DNA of 64,000 bases from Canna indica (GCA_034359265.1 CP136895.1:49432001-49496000); one strand, 5' to 3'. Positions 9,335 through 20,972 are shown, counted from the stretch's first letter. Numbers and translations are program-made. The notes: a model not told the origin generated them from the letters alone.

Positions 9335-10101
9335 ATCTAACTCCTTTTAATCTTCTTCCTTGACTCTCATAGATTTAATTGAGTATCAAAAAGAGATCTA
9401 AGCCTTCCCAACGATCAATTGCTTGCGCTCGGCTATTTTCCGCGGACATCTTCTTCAAGCGCATACTCTGCCTCAACTCGGAAATTGATTCGAGCTCTAC
9501 GACTCAGCGAGTTGGAGGCTCCAAGGCTTGGAAAAGAGCACAATTCCTTGGTTTTATTTTAAGCTCTTTTCAATTGTAATTTTAACTATTATTTGAACTA
9601 TTTTTGGATTTGAGCGTGTAAGAAAACCTAGGTTGTTAGGTGTTGTATGAAAATGGTTACCTTGTTGTGAAGGTGTAAAGCCACTTGTGTAAACGTTTTA
9701 CTAGGATTAAGTTGAGTTGTCCTTAGGTTGCGGTGGGAAAGTGCTCTCGGTAGGAAGGTGGGATACTTCCGGGTGTGGAAGTGCCTTCGGTTGAAGAGCG
9801 GAGACTTTCTAGTGCAAAGTTCTCGTTGTAAGGAATCTCATTATTCTAGTTAAACTAGTTTGGAAATCCTAAGCGGGGTGCTTAGGTAGTGGAGTAGGCA
9901 TTGGGGCCGAACCACTATAAATTACCGTGTTAGCATTGTCATATTTGCTTGTGTTTATTGCTTCATATTTATTGTTTTCGCGTACCATAAATATCATGCT
10001 TAGCCTAACTAATCAAGAAATGATTAAAATCAAAATTTAGGCTAATTGATTTAGTTAAAACACTATTCACCCCCCCTCTAATGTTGTCATTTCAACTTCA
10101 A

Positions 10102-10118
10102 TTGGTATCAGATAGAGC
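10102..10118 (+). other. primer-binding site (initiator tRNA-Met)
   Basis: TTGGTATCAGATAGAGC matches the tRNA-Met-i complement TGGTATCAGAGC except for an inserted few bases. It lies one base after the LTR end, as expected for copia elements. Confidence 0.75.
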
Positions 10119-10171
10119 AGGTCGTAGGTTGAGACTTCATCATCTCATCTACATCTAGTCTCGATCCGAAA

Positions 10172-11040
10172 ATGACTCTAGAGTTGGTAGCGTCTATACC
10201 TCCTAGGTTCGTTGAGTCTAACTTTGGTCTTTGGAAGGGTAGAATGTACACTTTCCTAAAGACTCAAGGTTTAGGTATTTTTAATATGGTAAAGTCAAAA
10301 TACATATAACCTAAGGAAAACATGAATGCATGGACCCAAGAATAAATTAATATGTTTGAATTAAATGCTAAAGCAACAAACTGCATATATTGTTCTTTGG
10401 AAAATAATATATTTGAAAAGATCATGCATTGTACTTCCGCATTCGATATTTGGGCTTGCTTAAATGTCCTATATGATTATGCTAAAACTGAGGAGTTAGA
10501 AACTTTTAATGAAGGTAGTGATGATAATGGTCATCCTTCCAATGCTAACATGGTTTTTGAAGCCCAAAGTGTGTCCAGTCATAGGAGCACTAAAAGTCGG
10601 AAGAGAAAGGAGATTTGCCATGTGTGCCAAGAGAAAGGGCATGTAAGGAAGAATTGCCCTTCCATGAAGAACAAGGCAAAGAAGAGGTCAAACGCTTCCA
10701 CATCATCATCTTACTCAAGTGAAGCATCCTCTTACCATGACGATGAAGCCATCTCAAAAGAATGCCTTATGAATGATAACAATGAGGTACACTCCTCTCC
10801 TCCTAGTCATGTTAATAATAATGATAGTATTAACTCATCTAGTTCTCATGATTTTGATGAATTGATGGATGAGTATAAAATCATGTATGCTTTAATGGTT
10901 AAAAATGATAAAGAGAACAAAAATTTGAAGAAAGAAAACTTAAATCTTAGCTCTCAATTACATGATGTAAAATTAGAAAATGAGAAGCTAAAAATTAGTG
11001 TCTCCAATCCATGCCATGATATCTTAAGTGTTGACACTAA
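10172..11040 (+). pseudogene. copia gag, family A, interrupted by Harbinger
   Basis: The frame opens at ATG 10172 with IPPRFVESNFGLWKGRMYTF, the UBN2-type N-terminal gag region. In-frame TAA codons occur after SKYI and in the WTQE region. After these the frame is open from about 10352. It contains a CCHC zinc knuckle (CHVCQEKGHVRKNC, near 10616-10657), a Ser-rich acidic stretch, and a coiled-coil-like Lys/Glu/Asn-rich tail. At 11040 it is cut by the Harbinger element; the frame resumes at 17676 (KDLKAKNDIL) until 17702, where a CACTA element begins. Gag forms the virus-like particle that packages element RNA. No pol domains follow. Confidence 0.85.
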
Positions 11041-11056
11041 GGGCCCGTTTGTTTCG
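11041..11056 (+). repeat. Harbinger left TIR
   Basis: GGGCCCGTTTGTTTCG, preceded by TAA. It pairs with the right TIR at 17657-17672 with one mismatch. Confidence 0.95.
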
Positions 11057-11234
11057 TTAAAAAATGGAGGACTGGACTGGATTTTGGCTCTTGTCCCCCG
11101 TTTGTTTTGCAAAAAGTGGGAGGGACTGGATTTTAATTCCTGTTCGGGATAGGATTTTGAGCCAAATTGGTGTACCGAGAAAATTCTCGGTACACCAAAT
11201 CTGGGCGGAGGACAACGAGGGAAAAAGACCTCGT

Positions 11235-11480
11235 TGCCCTCACTTGTCACGGGGTCTCTCTCCAACCCTAGCCGACATATCTCGCGACTCTCTTCGCCCG
11301 ACTCTCTCGCTCTCGCGACTCTCTCGCCCGACGCATCTGCTCTCGCGACTCTCTCACCCGACGCTGCTCTCACCTCTCGCTCGACACCCGACGCCCTTTG
11401 CTCTCACCTCTCGCTCGACACCCGACGCTGCTCTCTCGTCCGACGCCCGACGCCCTTTGCACTCGCCTATCGCCTCTCTC
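11235..11480. repeat. CT-rich degenerate tandem repeats (Harbinger 5' region)
   Basis: Repeats of CTCTCGCGACTCTCTCGCCC and CTCTCGCTCGACACCCGACG type form a pyrimidine-rich block between the left TIR and the transposase gene. This fits a 5' leader or promoter region. The open frames through it on either strand are low complexity and not considered genes. Confidence 0.7.
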
Positions 11481-12858
11481 TTTCCTCAGGTATGCCTATC
11501 GATTCTCGCCTGTGTGTTGATTTTGTCTACCTGGGTTAATGTCTACCTTTTTCTACTTTGTGTCTCATTGTAGAGATAATAAAGATGAACTAAGTTCAGT
11601 TTCGTTGGACATGAGCTGTCATTTTGATTGGTTTCTCTTTTTTGCTTATAGAAACTTATACGAGAAGGATCCTTAGCTTGGAGCTTGTTAACTGTTTCCG
11701 TGTTAACTGTTTAGTAGCTTGTTATAGGCTCTTGCATTTTATCGTTTGGTTTTATTATGGCTCTCTGCTGATCTGCTCATCGTAATATTACTTTTTACTC
11801 ATGGTGACCTGGTCGAATTGGGACACAGTTCAATGCTTCAATATGTTATCAAATATTTCCTCTGTAAAAGAAAACTAAGGATAAGTTTTGGTGACTTTCT
11901 CTAGCTTCTATTCTTTACCAAATACTCTATGGAAAAGAAAACAGTTTTCAAATTTCAAATTTTTAGTATGATCCTGTTGTCAGTATGTCAAGGAATAACC
12001 AACTGATGGATTTTTCTTCTAGTCTTTTGGATATGGGAGCTCATTTATGGACTTGCATGATGATGAAAGTCAAACAACAAAAGATTTATGGATCTTATGG
12101 TGGGTTTGGCCTTGTATATAAGCAATTATATAGCCTCTAAGATCTTAGTGGATAAATTAAAATTTTCCAGTAATTGGATGTTTAACACCAATGACTTATC
12201 TAGTGAAAAAAACTGCTTGTTTCACTTAAGTCATGTTATGATAACAAAGGAAAAAATTGAAGGTAGAAGAAGATAAGGTGAAAGGAGAGCTATATGCACA
12301 GTAATATCAAGAAACAAGAAAAGATCTAGTGAAGTTTAAGAAGACCATGGACACCTTTCGAGAATCAACTCTTCACACCTACAAACAGATCTACCGGGCC
12401 ATTGCTTCCAAGTTGTTGTGACCATAACTTCTGATCTTAGGGTGAAAGAGTAAGGATTAGTTGTAGGTGTAGCTGCAGTTCCTGCAAAGTTTTAGAAAGT
12501 TGAGAAGCAAACAAGCCGCACCCCTGCCTAAGTGCTCAGTGCTAGTAAAAAGATCATTTTGTTTCCTCTTTTGGCAGGAAGCTAATTAATTGGCATGGCA
12601 AGGCATGCTTGTAGCTAGTCTTCTTGCCAAAGGAGAATTGCCCTGCCATTCCACACTTCTTCCTTATATATCAGATAAGTCGCATCATAATTCATATCTA
12701 TCGAAGAAGACTTCCAATATAATTATAGAAGTTAACTGTTTTCCTATTCCTTGCCCTATCCTTTTGCTTTGTCAATTTCTTTTTTCTGATATAGGTCAAA
12801 TATCCTTAGCTAACAATTTCTTTTTTTCTGATTTTTTGTTTATTGTTTTTAGTGAATA
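11481..12858. other. Harbinger leader / intron-like region
   Basis: Mostly T-rich non-coding sequence. It may hold 5' untranslated exons and an intron of the transposase transcript (T-rich tract and TTTTTAGTGAATA just before the ATG at 12859). No domain is recognisable. Confidence 0.4.
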
Positions 12859-14207
12859 ATGGATGAGTTGTCATTCATGTTATACGCTGCTACACGAAGA
12901 ATGTATATCCATTTGCTTGCTATGTCTGCGGTTGGATATTTTTTTGTAAAATTTATAATGCATGATGAGTATGAGAGGAGAGGGGTAGATGATAGAACTC
13001 TTGTTAGAAATATGACTCGCATGGATGTTGTGGATTCCATTATTAGGGAAAGCGATAATAATTGTATTTGGGAGTTGAGAATGTCTAGAAATGCTTTTGC
13101 AAGACTTTGTGAGCTATTGATTGTTTGGGGTGGGTTAACGGGTGATGGGAGGGTGACCGTGGAGGAGCAAGTTGCTATTTTTGTAAACATTCTAGCCCAT
13201 CACACAAAAAATAGAACAATCCGAGTTAGGTTCAAAAGATCGGGAGAAACCATTAGTAGATATTGCCATCATGTGTTACATGCTGTTGTTAGATTGCATG
13301 ATGTCTTATTAGCAAAGCCAGAACCTGTGCCACAAGATTGCACCGATGAGAGATGGAAGTGGTTCAAGGTAAGCTATATACCATTGATATCATAGTTGTT
13401 ATTGTATTTAGAACGTCAATTAATATTCGGTTTAAATTTTGTGTAGGGGTGTTTAGGAGCATTAGATGGTACATATATAGCTGTTACACCACCTGCTACA
13501 GACAGACCTAGATACAGGACAAGGAAAGGAGGTCTTGCAACAAATGTGTTAGGAGTATGTACACCAGAAATGAATTTCATATATGTGTTATCAAGCTGGG
13601 AGGGGTCAGCTTCTGATTCTAGAGTGCTGCGTGATGCAGTTACGAGACCCAATGGATTGAACGTCCCAGTTGGTATGTCATACATAAACTTTATTATAAT
13701 AATTGACTTACCATAATAAGAACTAAAATTCGTATAATAATTTTGTCGATAGGTAACTACTATCTTGTGGATGGTGGATACACAAATGGGGATGGATTCC
13801 TTGCACCATATCGCGGTAGACGATATCATATTCAAGAGTGGGGCAATAGTCGAAGAACAGCCCAAAATCGTGAGGAACTGTTTAACTACAGACATGCACG
13901 AGCAAGAAATGTAATCGAGAGATGTTTTGGTCTTTTAAAGAAAAGATGGGCTATTCTTCGATCACCATCCTTTTATCCGATAAAAACCCAATGCCGTATT
14001 ATTCTTGCTTGTGGTTTACTTCATAACTTTATTCGGATGAACATGGGAATTGATCCGTTGGAGTTTGCTACCATCACAGATGATGAACTACCAATAGGAG
14101 AAGAACCTATCAACATAATCAGCACCGTTGAGCCTAGTAATGAATGGACTCAATCGAGAGACAACTTAGCACAACAAATGTGGGATGAATGGAGAGCAAG
14201 AAATTGA
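12859..14207 (+). CDS. PIF/Harbinger DDE transposase, three exons, intact
   Basis: Exons 12859-13368, 13447-13672 and 13753-14207 are joined by introns of 78 and 80 bp with GTAAGC...TGTAG and GTATGT...GATAG borders. The joined length is 1,191 bp, i.e. 396 residues without a stop. Exon 1 contains an N-terminal helix-turn-helix-like region ([16 protein letters not shown]). The DDE_4 nuclease core follows: first Asp in [10 protein letters not shown] (start of exon 2), second acidic region in [11 protein letters not shown], third in [19 protein letters not shown], and the Glu in [16 protein letters not shown]. It excises the element and inserts it at TAA/TTA. The ATG at 12859 was chosen because it opens exon 1 and the spacer before it is T-rich and non-coding. 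It appears intact and is perhaps still active. Confidence 0.95.
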
Positions 14208-14224
14208 ATAAATTTTAATTCAAT

Positions 14225-14395
14225 GTACTTTTATTATGGTTTGGTTATGTAATTCAATGTACTTTTATGTTGAATCAGTTATGGTTATGTACTTTTTAAT
14301 GGTTTGGATTTTAATAAAATCAATGTACTTTTATGTACTTTTTAATGGTTTGGATTTTAATGAAATCAATGTACTTTTATGTGATCAAATCAATG
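14225..14395. repeat. tandem repeats downstream of transposase
   Basis: Copies of CAATGTACTTTTATG plus TTTTTAATGGTTTGGATTTT recur three to four times just after the transposase stop. A related piece (AATCAATGTACTTATTAATGG) appears at 15310-15335 upstream of the second gene. This probably represents 3' untranslated sequence. Confidence 0.7.
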
Positions 14396-15356
14396 TCCCG
14401 GGTAATGACAACTTTTTCTTTTGTCCAAATCTAATTCTTTAGCCAAATTGTGCTCTAAAATACTAGCTGCATTCATATTTATTCTTGACCATTTAGTAAG
14501 TTGATGTATACTTAAGGATTCCCTACTTCCCTTTTCAATTTTCATGGCATGCCCATATATATCGGTTCCAGTTGGATATTATATGTGTATGTGAAATCAC
14601 ATGCTTGCAGAAGGAAGATGGAGAAAGAGAAGAGAGAAACAAACATAGACTGTCATACCCTAATTTCTCTTGCTGCCAATCTCGACTATATATGTATCCC
14701 ACATAAGGCAGTGAAATAACTGCTAGCATCCTGGAATTCTATGCTTCACATAACTCTGTCAACTACTGTTTAGGACACATCTGATGTGTATGAACATGGA
14801 CATTGAAGTGATAATTCATCTGCAAATTTCCTAATTGCTTTAGAGTCTTTTTCTTGCTATTTTTAGTAGTCTCCGGAGTTGTCTTCTGAGACAATTTCCT
14901 ACTTCCTCAAATTCCTAACTGCCGTACAGTATTTGACTGTATTTATATGTGTTCCATATAAGGCACTGCAATATTTTTTAACCTTTTCATTTCCTTGATA
15001 GATTTTTTAGTCTTTGAAGTTATCCTCTGAAATAATTGTCTGCATCCTGGCATTTGGTGCTTGATTATTAGTTTCTTACCTGTCAGCTATTATTTTGGAT
15101 ACATCTGCCTCATGAACATGGATGTTGAAGTGATAAATTGACTTTATTCACCTGCTTTATTCACATGGCTTTATTCCTCTTCCATTTCACGGCTGCACAT
15201 TTAGAAGTTTAAATTTAATTTAGTGTTCTATGTTGTTTACCTTTTCTAAATCATCTACTATTCTGATCGGAAGTCATAGTCCAGCTGTTCATGCAAACCA
15301 ATCTTAATAAAATCAATGTACTTATTAATGGTTTGGTTATGTCTTATTTTTAGTCA
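14396..15356. other. Harbinger inter-gene region
   Basis: AT-rich, no domain. It contains a partly repeated segment (TCTGA-AACATGGA-ATTGAAGTGATAA at about 14780-14815 and 15103-15137) and a T-rich acceptor (TTATTTTTAG) at 15346-15355. A first, mostly untranslated exon of the Myb-like gene may lie here, since no start codon is visible in its first recognised exon. Confidence 0.4.
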
Positions 15357-16330
15357 TAGAAGTTCAAAAAAGAGGTAGACGCTCATGGACACAAGAGGAA
15401 GATGACACTTTGTTGACTATTTTAGAAGAATTGGTTGTGGAGGGACATAGGGGGGAGAATGGCACTTTTAAAGCAGGAACTCATGAGGAAGCTTTGAAAA
15501 GAATGTTGATACGAGTTCCTGGCATTAACTTAACAGTGCAACAGATAGTTAACAAAATGAAAAGATGGTCACTTAAACTATCTGAAGCACTTGATATGAT
15601 GAACACAAGCGGATTTGGATGGGACGATGTGCGTAAGTGTGTGGTGGTTGACAATCCACAAGTGTTGGAGGAATATTTGAAGGTAATTATTTAATATTAA
15701 TTTTTTATTGTCAACAGAAGCATGTATTATTTAATATTATTGCATCATTGATAATACTTGTATTTTTTCCTTGTGTAACAGAAGCATCCAAAATCCTCAA
15801 ACCATGCGAATAAAGAATTTAAAGAGTTTGAAAGACTGCATGTCATCTTTGGAAAGGATCGTGCCACTGGCCACGGTGCAGAGACACCAGCTGATGTGAT
15901 AGAAACACAATCCTTACAACCTAAATGGGATAATATGATGGAAACACAATCCTCACAACAACCTGAATCTCCAATGTCAAGAAGGCAAGAATCTCCAATC
16001 TCGAACATTGGTAGTCAATCTGAAGGAAGTGAGCCAAAAAAAAAGCAAGGCCGCATGAATGAAGTGGCAGATAAATTCATTGAGGTGTGAGAAACTCAAA
16101 TGAGTTCGGCTTCTCGTGATATGCACACAGTGGCTATTGAGATGACAAAAATGAGAGAGCATATGGAGATGTCAACGTTGGTTGATGAAATGCATAAATT
16201 GGGAATAACAGAGATGGAGGAAATGAATGTACTGAAAAAATTTGCAGAAAATACTCACTACGCGACAATTTTCATGAGGATGGATGAAAGTAGAAGGTTG
16301 ACTTTTGTGAAGTCAATTATGGGGATGTAG
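15356..16330 (+). pseudogene. Harbinger Myb/SANT-like accessory protein, one in-frame stop
   Basis: Exon 15356-15682 encodes RRSWTQEEDDTLLTILEELV and RMLIRVPGINLTVQQIVNKM, the trihelix (Myb/SANT-like, Myb_DNA-bind_3 type) domain. A good intron (GTAATT...AACAG, 15683-15781) leads to exon 15782-16330, which has a Ser/Gln-rich linker, a basic patch (EPKKKQGR) and a helical tail (TKMREHMEMSTLVDEMHKLG). A TGA at 16088-16090 breaks the second exon; the frame stays open on both sides. In Harbinger elements this DNA-binding partner binds the TIR region and carries the transposase into the nucleus. The start codon is unresolved: an acceptor-like AG at 15354-15355 suggests an upstream exon. Confidence 0.8.
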
Positions 16331-17656
16331 TTGAACACTTTGTTATTTTGGAATTGTGGGGTGTCTGAACTTTATTTTGGAATTGTGGTAGATAAATATT
16401 TTATCATTTTGTAGTTGGAGGTGTTCCAAATTTTATTTTTGAATTGTGTTTACTGTAGTTTTGATTGAATATTGTACCATTAAATATACACCAGCTACAA
16501 TTGTCAGTATGATGTCCGAGAATTTATAATTAATCTCAAGATTCTGGTCAACTTCTGTTTTTTTTGTCTTCACAAAATATTGTGAGATTCTTGTGTTCTG
16601 TTATGGAAAGTTTTTAAATCCAGCCAAATTTGAACTTTAAAACATACCTTCAGAGTCCTTTCATTCAAGCTGTGTTGACCATTGTCTATGGTGATACTGT
16701 TATGAAATTGTTCTTGTAGAAGCACATCCATCAAGAGATCTGATATATTCTGTGGAAAATGATCCACTCTCGTAATTGATAGTCATATGTTATATATTTT
16801 TTTTGTTAGTGTCTATTCTACATGATTTTCAAGGTTTTTTTATCCATTTAATCTTTAGTCCTTTACTGACCTCATATATCTTTGTTTGAAAATGGTGTCG
16901 TTATTGGATTTAAATCATGCTTTAAATCATGCAGTGCAGAAGACTGACACATGCTTAACTAGATATATCTTAAATCATGCTTTAAATCATGCTGTGCTTA
17001 ACTAGACCTATTCAAGTGCTTTAAATCATGCAGTGCAGAAGACTGACACAATTGTTAGATATATCTTACACTTGTTAGAGGTTCACACTGTAAACATTAG
17101 CCTAGTACTGCAAATTGCCAAAAGACATAGAACAAAGTAGTTGATTTCAGAATGACAGCCTGACAAATGGTACAATATCACACATCCACTCTTTTAGGAT
17201 ATTATTTTCCAGATAACACCGTGGAAGTAGAAATTTTTTTTACTTCTCCCGACAGTAAAACGACTAGGGGCTTCAGAACTTTCACCCTAGCTTCATTTAG
17301 TTATGAGATTTTCTTACTTGAACTTGGCTTCTATGATCTATCGCAAATCACATTTGATTTTGAGCATCACCATTCAGATTCAAGCCTAATAATTCTCAAT
17401 AAAATGTAATTATTTTTTAAAATTTAAGACTAAGTAGGAAGATTTTTATGTTTAAAATTAAATTTGAGCATTAAAAATTTATAAGGGTATTTTGGTCATA
17501 TTGTCTTGTACAGGACTCTATTTTAACGAACCAAACGCAAGACGGGACTGGATATCGTGTCCTGTTCTTAGCGAACCAAACACGGTATAACTACTATCCC
17601 AGGACACCTGATGTCCTGTCCTTGTCCCTGTCTGGTGTCCTGTGATGAGCAGTTTG
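16331..17656. other. Harbinger 3' region with short direct repeats
   Basis: No gene is seen. Between 16911 and 17045 the motif TTTAAATCATGC-GTGCAGAAGACTGACACA and AACTAGATATATCTTA pieces repeat two to four times. The last 150 bp carry subterminal motifs GCGAACCAAAC (17568, 17655) and GGACACC/GTCCTG repeats. Confidence 0.6.
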
Positions 17657-17672
17657 CGAACCAAACGGGCCC
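17657..17672 (-). repeat. Harbinger right TIR
   Basis: Reverse complement GGGCCCGTTTGGTTCG; followed by TAA at 17673-17675, the target duplication matching 11038-11040. Confidence 0.95.
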
Positions 17673-17719
17673 TAAGGATTTAAAAGCAAAAAATGACATA
17701 TTGACAACAACATTTTAGA

Positions 17720-18232
17720 CCTACGGGAACAGTTGAAAACCGTTCCCAAAAGACAAAAAACCATTCCCATATACCTATGGGAACGATTTCCCATGTGTAC
17801 TCAAATCAACCGTTCCGTTAGGTAATAGGAACGGTTTTCGTCCCTATGGCCATGCTGCCAAAATAACCGTTCCCATAGGTCCAGCCTATGGGAACGATTG
17901 TAAAAGTGTTCCTGTACCATGCCTATAGGAACGGCTAAAAAATTGTTACTGTAAACGTATCTTATAGGAACGGTTGAAAAACCGTTCCTATAGTCCGAGC
18001 CTATAGGAACGGTTCATAGCCGTTCCTATAGGTAAAACTTATAGGAATGGTTTAGAACCGTTCCTATAGGATGAAATATAGGAACGGTTTTTTAACCATT
18101 CCTAAAAGTCATACATATAGGCACGGTTGAAAACCGTTCCTATAGGTCGAAACTATAGGAACGGTACAGAAACTGTTCCTATAGGTGAGAGTGACCGTTC
18201 CTATAATTCCTGCACAGGTTCATATTTGTTCC
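17720..18232. repeat. CACTA subterminal repeats (ATAGGAACGGTT / AACCGTTCCTAT)
   Basis: About 15 inverted pairs of ATAGGAACGGTT and AACCGTTCCTATAG, spaced roughly 35-45 bp, occupy this stretch. Some copies read GGGAACG at the outer end. Such arrays are the expected binding sites of the element's TNPA-like protein. Confidence 0.9.
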
Positions 18233-20394
18233 TAAACCTGTAAACCATACAATTTTTATAGACAACCATACAATTTCACAAACGTAGATTCAAAAACATA
18301 AATTTTATTCAAATAGAATATATTTAATTGTTGACAAAATAACAAATTCACAATTATAGTATTCTCATTCCACAATTTCACAATTAAGTCTAACTAAAGT
18401 TCACAAACATGTGAAATTGTTCTATCAAGCCTAGCATTCCCATTAGCAAAGTCCTCTTGATCATCTCCTCCATGAAATTAATCTTTCTTCTCTCAATTCA
18501 TCATTTTCCTGCAAAAATCAATTAATTATTAAAAATGATCAAAAGACTTCATAATCATATATTAAACTAAAATTACCTGATTTTGAGGATGATGTGTGGA
18601 AGTGGAAGAACCAAAGATGCTATTGGCATCCCTTGGAGTAGTTGGTGGTGCCAACAGAGCTGTTATAGCCTCTATATCCAAATCTGGGTTCGCTTGTGAA
18701 ATAAATGTCTTCAAAAGAGATTGCATACCTTGCATTTGGCGTTGCATATGGTTCTGTCTCTCTTCCATTTTTGTATGTCTTTCTTCCATTATTGCATGTT
18801 GCTCCTTCAAAGACTTCACCTCTTAATCATATTTTTCCTACATCGTTGCCATTTCTTCATTATTTTTTTAAGATTATGGGTGTAATTGTTCCTCCATAAC
18901 AACGTACCCTTCCTGACTTCTCTTTCCCAAACATAGATTGAAAGGCCTCAGCAGCAGGTTTCCCATCATGCTCAACCATGGTTTTAAGATTTTCCTAAAT
19001 GTACATTTAATAATGTTAGTGATAATAATAAATAATTAAGTAAAATAATAGCTAGAAGAAAAACTCACAATTGCCTCTTCAGTTTCATCATCTAAGGCTT
19101 TTCCATCCTTAGTCCGAGTTTCAACAAACATCCCAACTTGACTGGGTTCTTCATTCTTTTGAGCATGCTTTATATAAATCACAAGAATGAGTTAAAACAT
19201 AATATCGACATTACTATTCAAAATATGAATATGTTTATGCAAAAAAATATTACCAATTTTTCTGTTATTACAGAAAATCTTTTATTGCCCATCCGATGCC
19301 TCCATTTTTTGTGTGATCTGTTCAATCTATTTTGTTGGCACATATCCTACATCAATAACAAAGAAACTAAATATATGCAACTAGAAAAAATTTACAAGTA
19401 TATATATATATATATCAGTGCATAACCATATTAAAAAAAATAGCTTGCGATAGGAATGATAGGAATGACTAGCTGTCCAAACTGAATAGGAAGAAGCTCC
19501 AGCTTATCCTGATACTGATATCAGTATCAGGACTGATATAGGAATGACTAGCTGTCCAAATTCTAAGAAAATAAAATAACTAGGGAATAAAAGTCACAAG
19601 CTTGTTCTAATACCATAAACATCTATTTGGCCTGCTCATAACAAGTATGCTGCCCATAAGCTGTTCTAATATCATAGCCTATTCTAATACCTTTAACATC
19701 TATATTTACCCATTGAATTACACAATTCCATCATAAGAAATGGGTATTGAGATTTGAAGAAGCCTTCTCTATCAAGCACTAGAAATTTACTTGGACCTGG
19801 TTGCTTCACATAGGCTAATTTACTTGGACCTGGTTGCCTTCTCTATTAAGCTAATGAAGGAAACAATCAGGTTCTTAAAGGCCAGGTTGGAAGTTCACCC
19901 CAATCTTTTTCTTTCTTTTTCTTTCTTTCTGTTACCAGACTTTTCTTTTTGTTTCATTTTGTAGGATTTATCACAGAGATCATCATCATCTCTTTTATCA
20001 AAGTGTCATCAATTGCATTCATTCATTTATAGCTAGGGGGCAAATCTAGTCTGACTCCAGAAAAAACTCTATTTGTTGGTTTCTAATTTGAATCTGAGAT
20101 CATCTGAAGTGGAGAAGAAGAACCTATAACCTATAGCTAAGTTCAAAATCAAGTCTTTATGGCATGCTTTGTGTCATTTGATTAATTAGTATCAGATTTT
20201 CTTTTCAAAAGATTATTTTGAATATAATTAAATAGAATAAATGATGCTAAACCAGAACATACTAATCAGAACTGGATGAGCTTTTGAGTCAAACTGGTCA
20301 TGTCATGGTTAAAATTCAAAATCAGTACTATGGTTAAAATTCAAACTGGTTCTCAAGAAGCTATTTAGTTTTTTAGGCCTTTTCAATTGCTAAC

Positions 20395-20470
20395 TCTGAT
20401 CATAGTATCCTGATACTGGATACTATCAGTATCCTGATACTGATATCATGATACTGATATAGGAAGCTCT
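20395..20470. repeat. GATATC/GATACTG palindromic array, small
   Basis: Short run of GATACTG-ATACTATCAGTATCCTGATACTGATATC type sequence, each piece overlapping its own reverse complement. It lies in the intron-like gap of the TNPA-like gene. A still smaller piece lies at 19507-19540. Confidence 0.75.
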
Positions 20471-20523
20471 AACTTATTCCTTGGCTGTAGCAGCATGATT
20501 CCACTATCAGTATCAGAAGATGG

Positions 20524-20607
20524 AGCTCATACTTTTTTAATTCCTGCACATTAACAAAAATTCTGGCCTACTTTTGTTAATGTGCAGGAACTAAAAAAGT
20601 ATGAGCT
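20524..20607. repeat. near-perfect 36-bp hairpin
   Basis: Arms 20524-20559 and 20572-20607 are reverse complements with one mismatch, around a 12-base loop. The arm ends in AGCTCATACTTTTTTA. This may be a small foldback element or hairpin RNA source; no protein is encoded. Confidence 0.9.
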
Positions 20608-20652
20608 GGTTCATCAACTCATGATTCATGATAAATAGAATGGAGAAGGAGG

Positions 20653-20931
20653 GTGAGGAATGTTAATGTTGGGGAAGAGTGGTATGAGATATTTTGTGAT
20701 GTTGTTTGGAGAAGCTCTAAAGAAGCCGGTAGTGGTTTTGTAATTTTTAAAAATGAAATATGGCTACTTGCAGGGTGTAATAAAGAGGTGGTTGTCAGTC
20801 CTCTTCAAGCTGAGCTAAAATCCTGTTCAAGTTTGGATATTTTTCAAAATTGCCATAATCCTATTCTTGTTGCAGATATGTTAAACAGAAGTAGCTTTAA
20901 TATGGATGAGGATAGCAGGGAGAAAACTTAG
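20653..20931 (+). pseudogene. LINE RNase H-like domain fragment
   Basis: The plus-strand frame contains CDVVWRSSKEAGSGFVIFKN followed by LLAGCNKEVVVSPLQAELKS, the pattern of the RNase H-like domain found at the end of plant LINE ORF2 (D at the first strand, a Gly-rich hairpin, and the AE of the second catalytic residue). The frame ends soon after. It is a short fragment in the intron-like gap of the CACTA gene. Confidence 0.65.
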
Positions 20932-20972
20932 AAGATTGAAGGGGAAGGAGATATCAGTATCCATATTATTAG

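Larger units (their letters stand above)
8563..10100 (+). mobile_element. copia 5' LTR, family A
   Basis: The LTR starts TGTTGG and ends in CA, followed directly by a tRNA-Met-type primer-binding site and gag. It is 1,538 bp long. It contains the palindromic GGTCGACCGA array (about 8905-9270), a TATAAATATA promoter-like box near 9321-9332, and the AGTGGAGTAGGC...GCCGAACCACT segment near 9888-9920. It interrupts the PAL fragment; the 5 bp before it are AAAGG. The matching 3' LTR is not in the window. Confidence 0.88.
11041..17672 (+). mobile_element. complete PIF/Harbinger DNA transposon, 6,632 bp
   Basis: Both ends carry 16-bp TIRs with one mismatch (GGGCCCGTTTGTTTCG and, reversed, GGGCCCGTTTGGTTCG). 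The element is flanked by the 3-bp duplication TAA at 11038-11040 and 17673-17675, the family's TWA target preference. Inside lie a three-exon DDE transposase and a Myb/SANT-like second gene, both on the plus strand. These are the two proteins autonomous Harbinger elements need. It interrupts a copia gag frame, so it is younger than that copia copy. The only clear defect seen is one in-frame stop in the second gene. Confidence 0.95.

Noticed and set aside
8839..9363. Arg/Asp-rich open frames in three phases
   Set aside because: They arise from the GGTCGACCGA palindromes of a copia LTR and recur in every copy in shifting frames.
11064..11573. Long open frames on both strands near the Harbinger left end
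   Set aside because: CT-rich low-complexity repeats; no domain, and position fits a non-coding leader.
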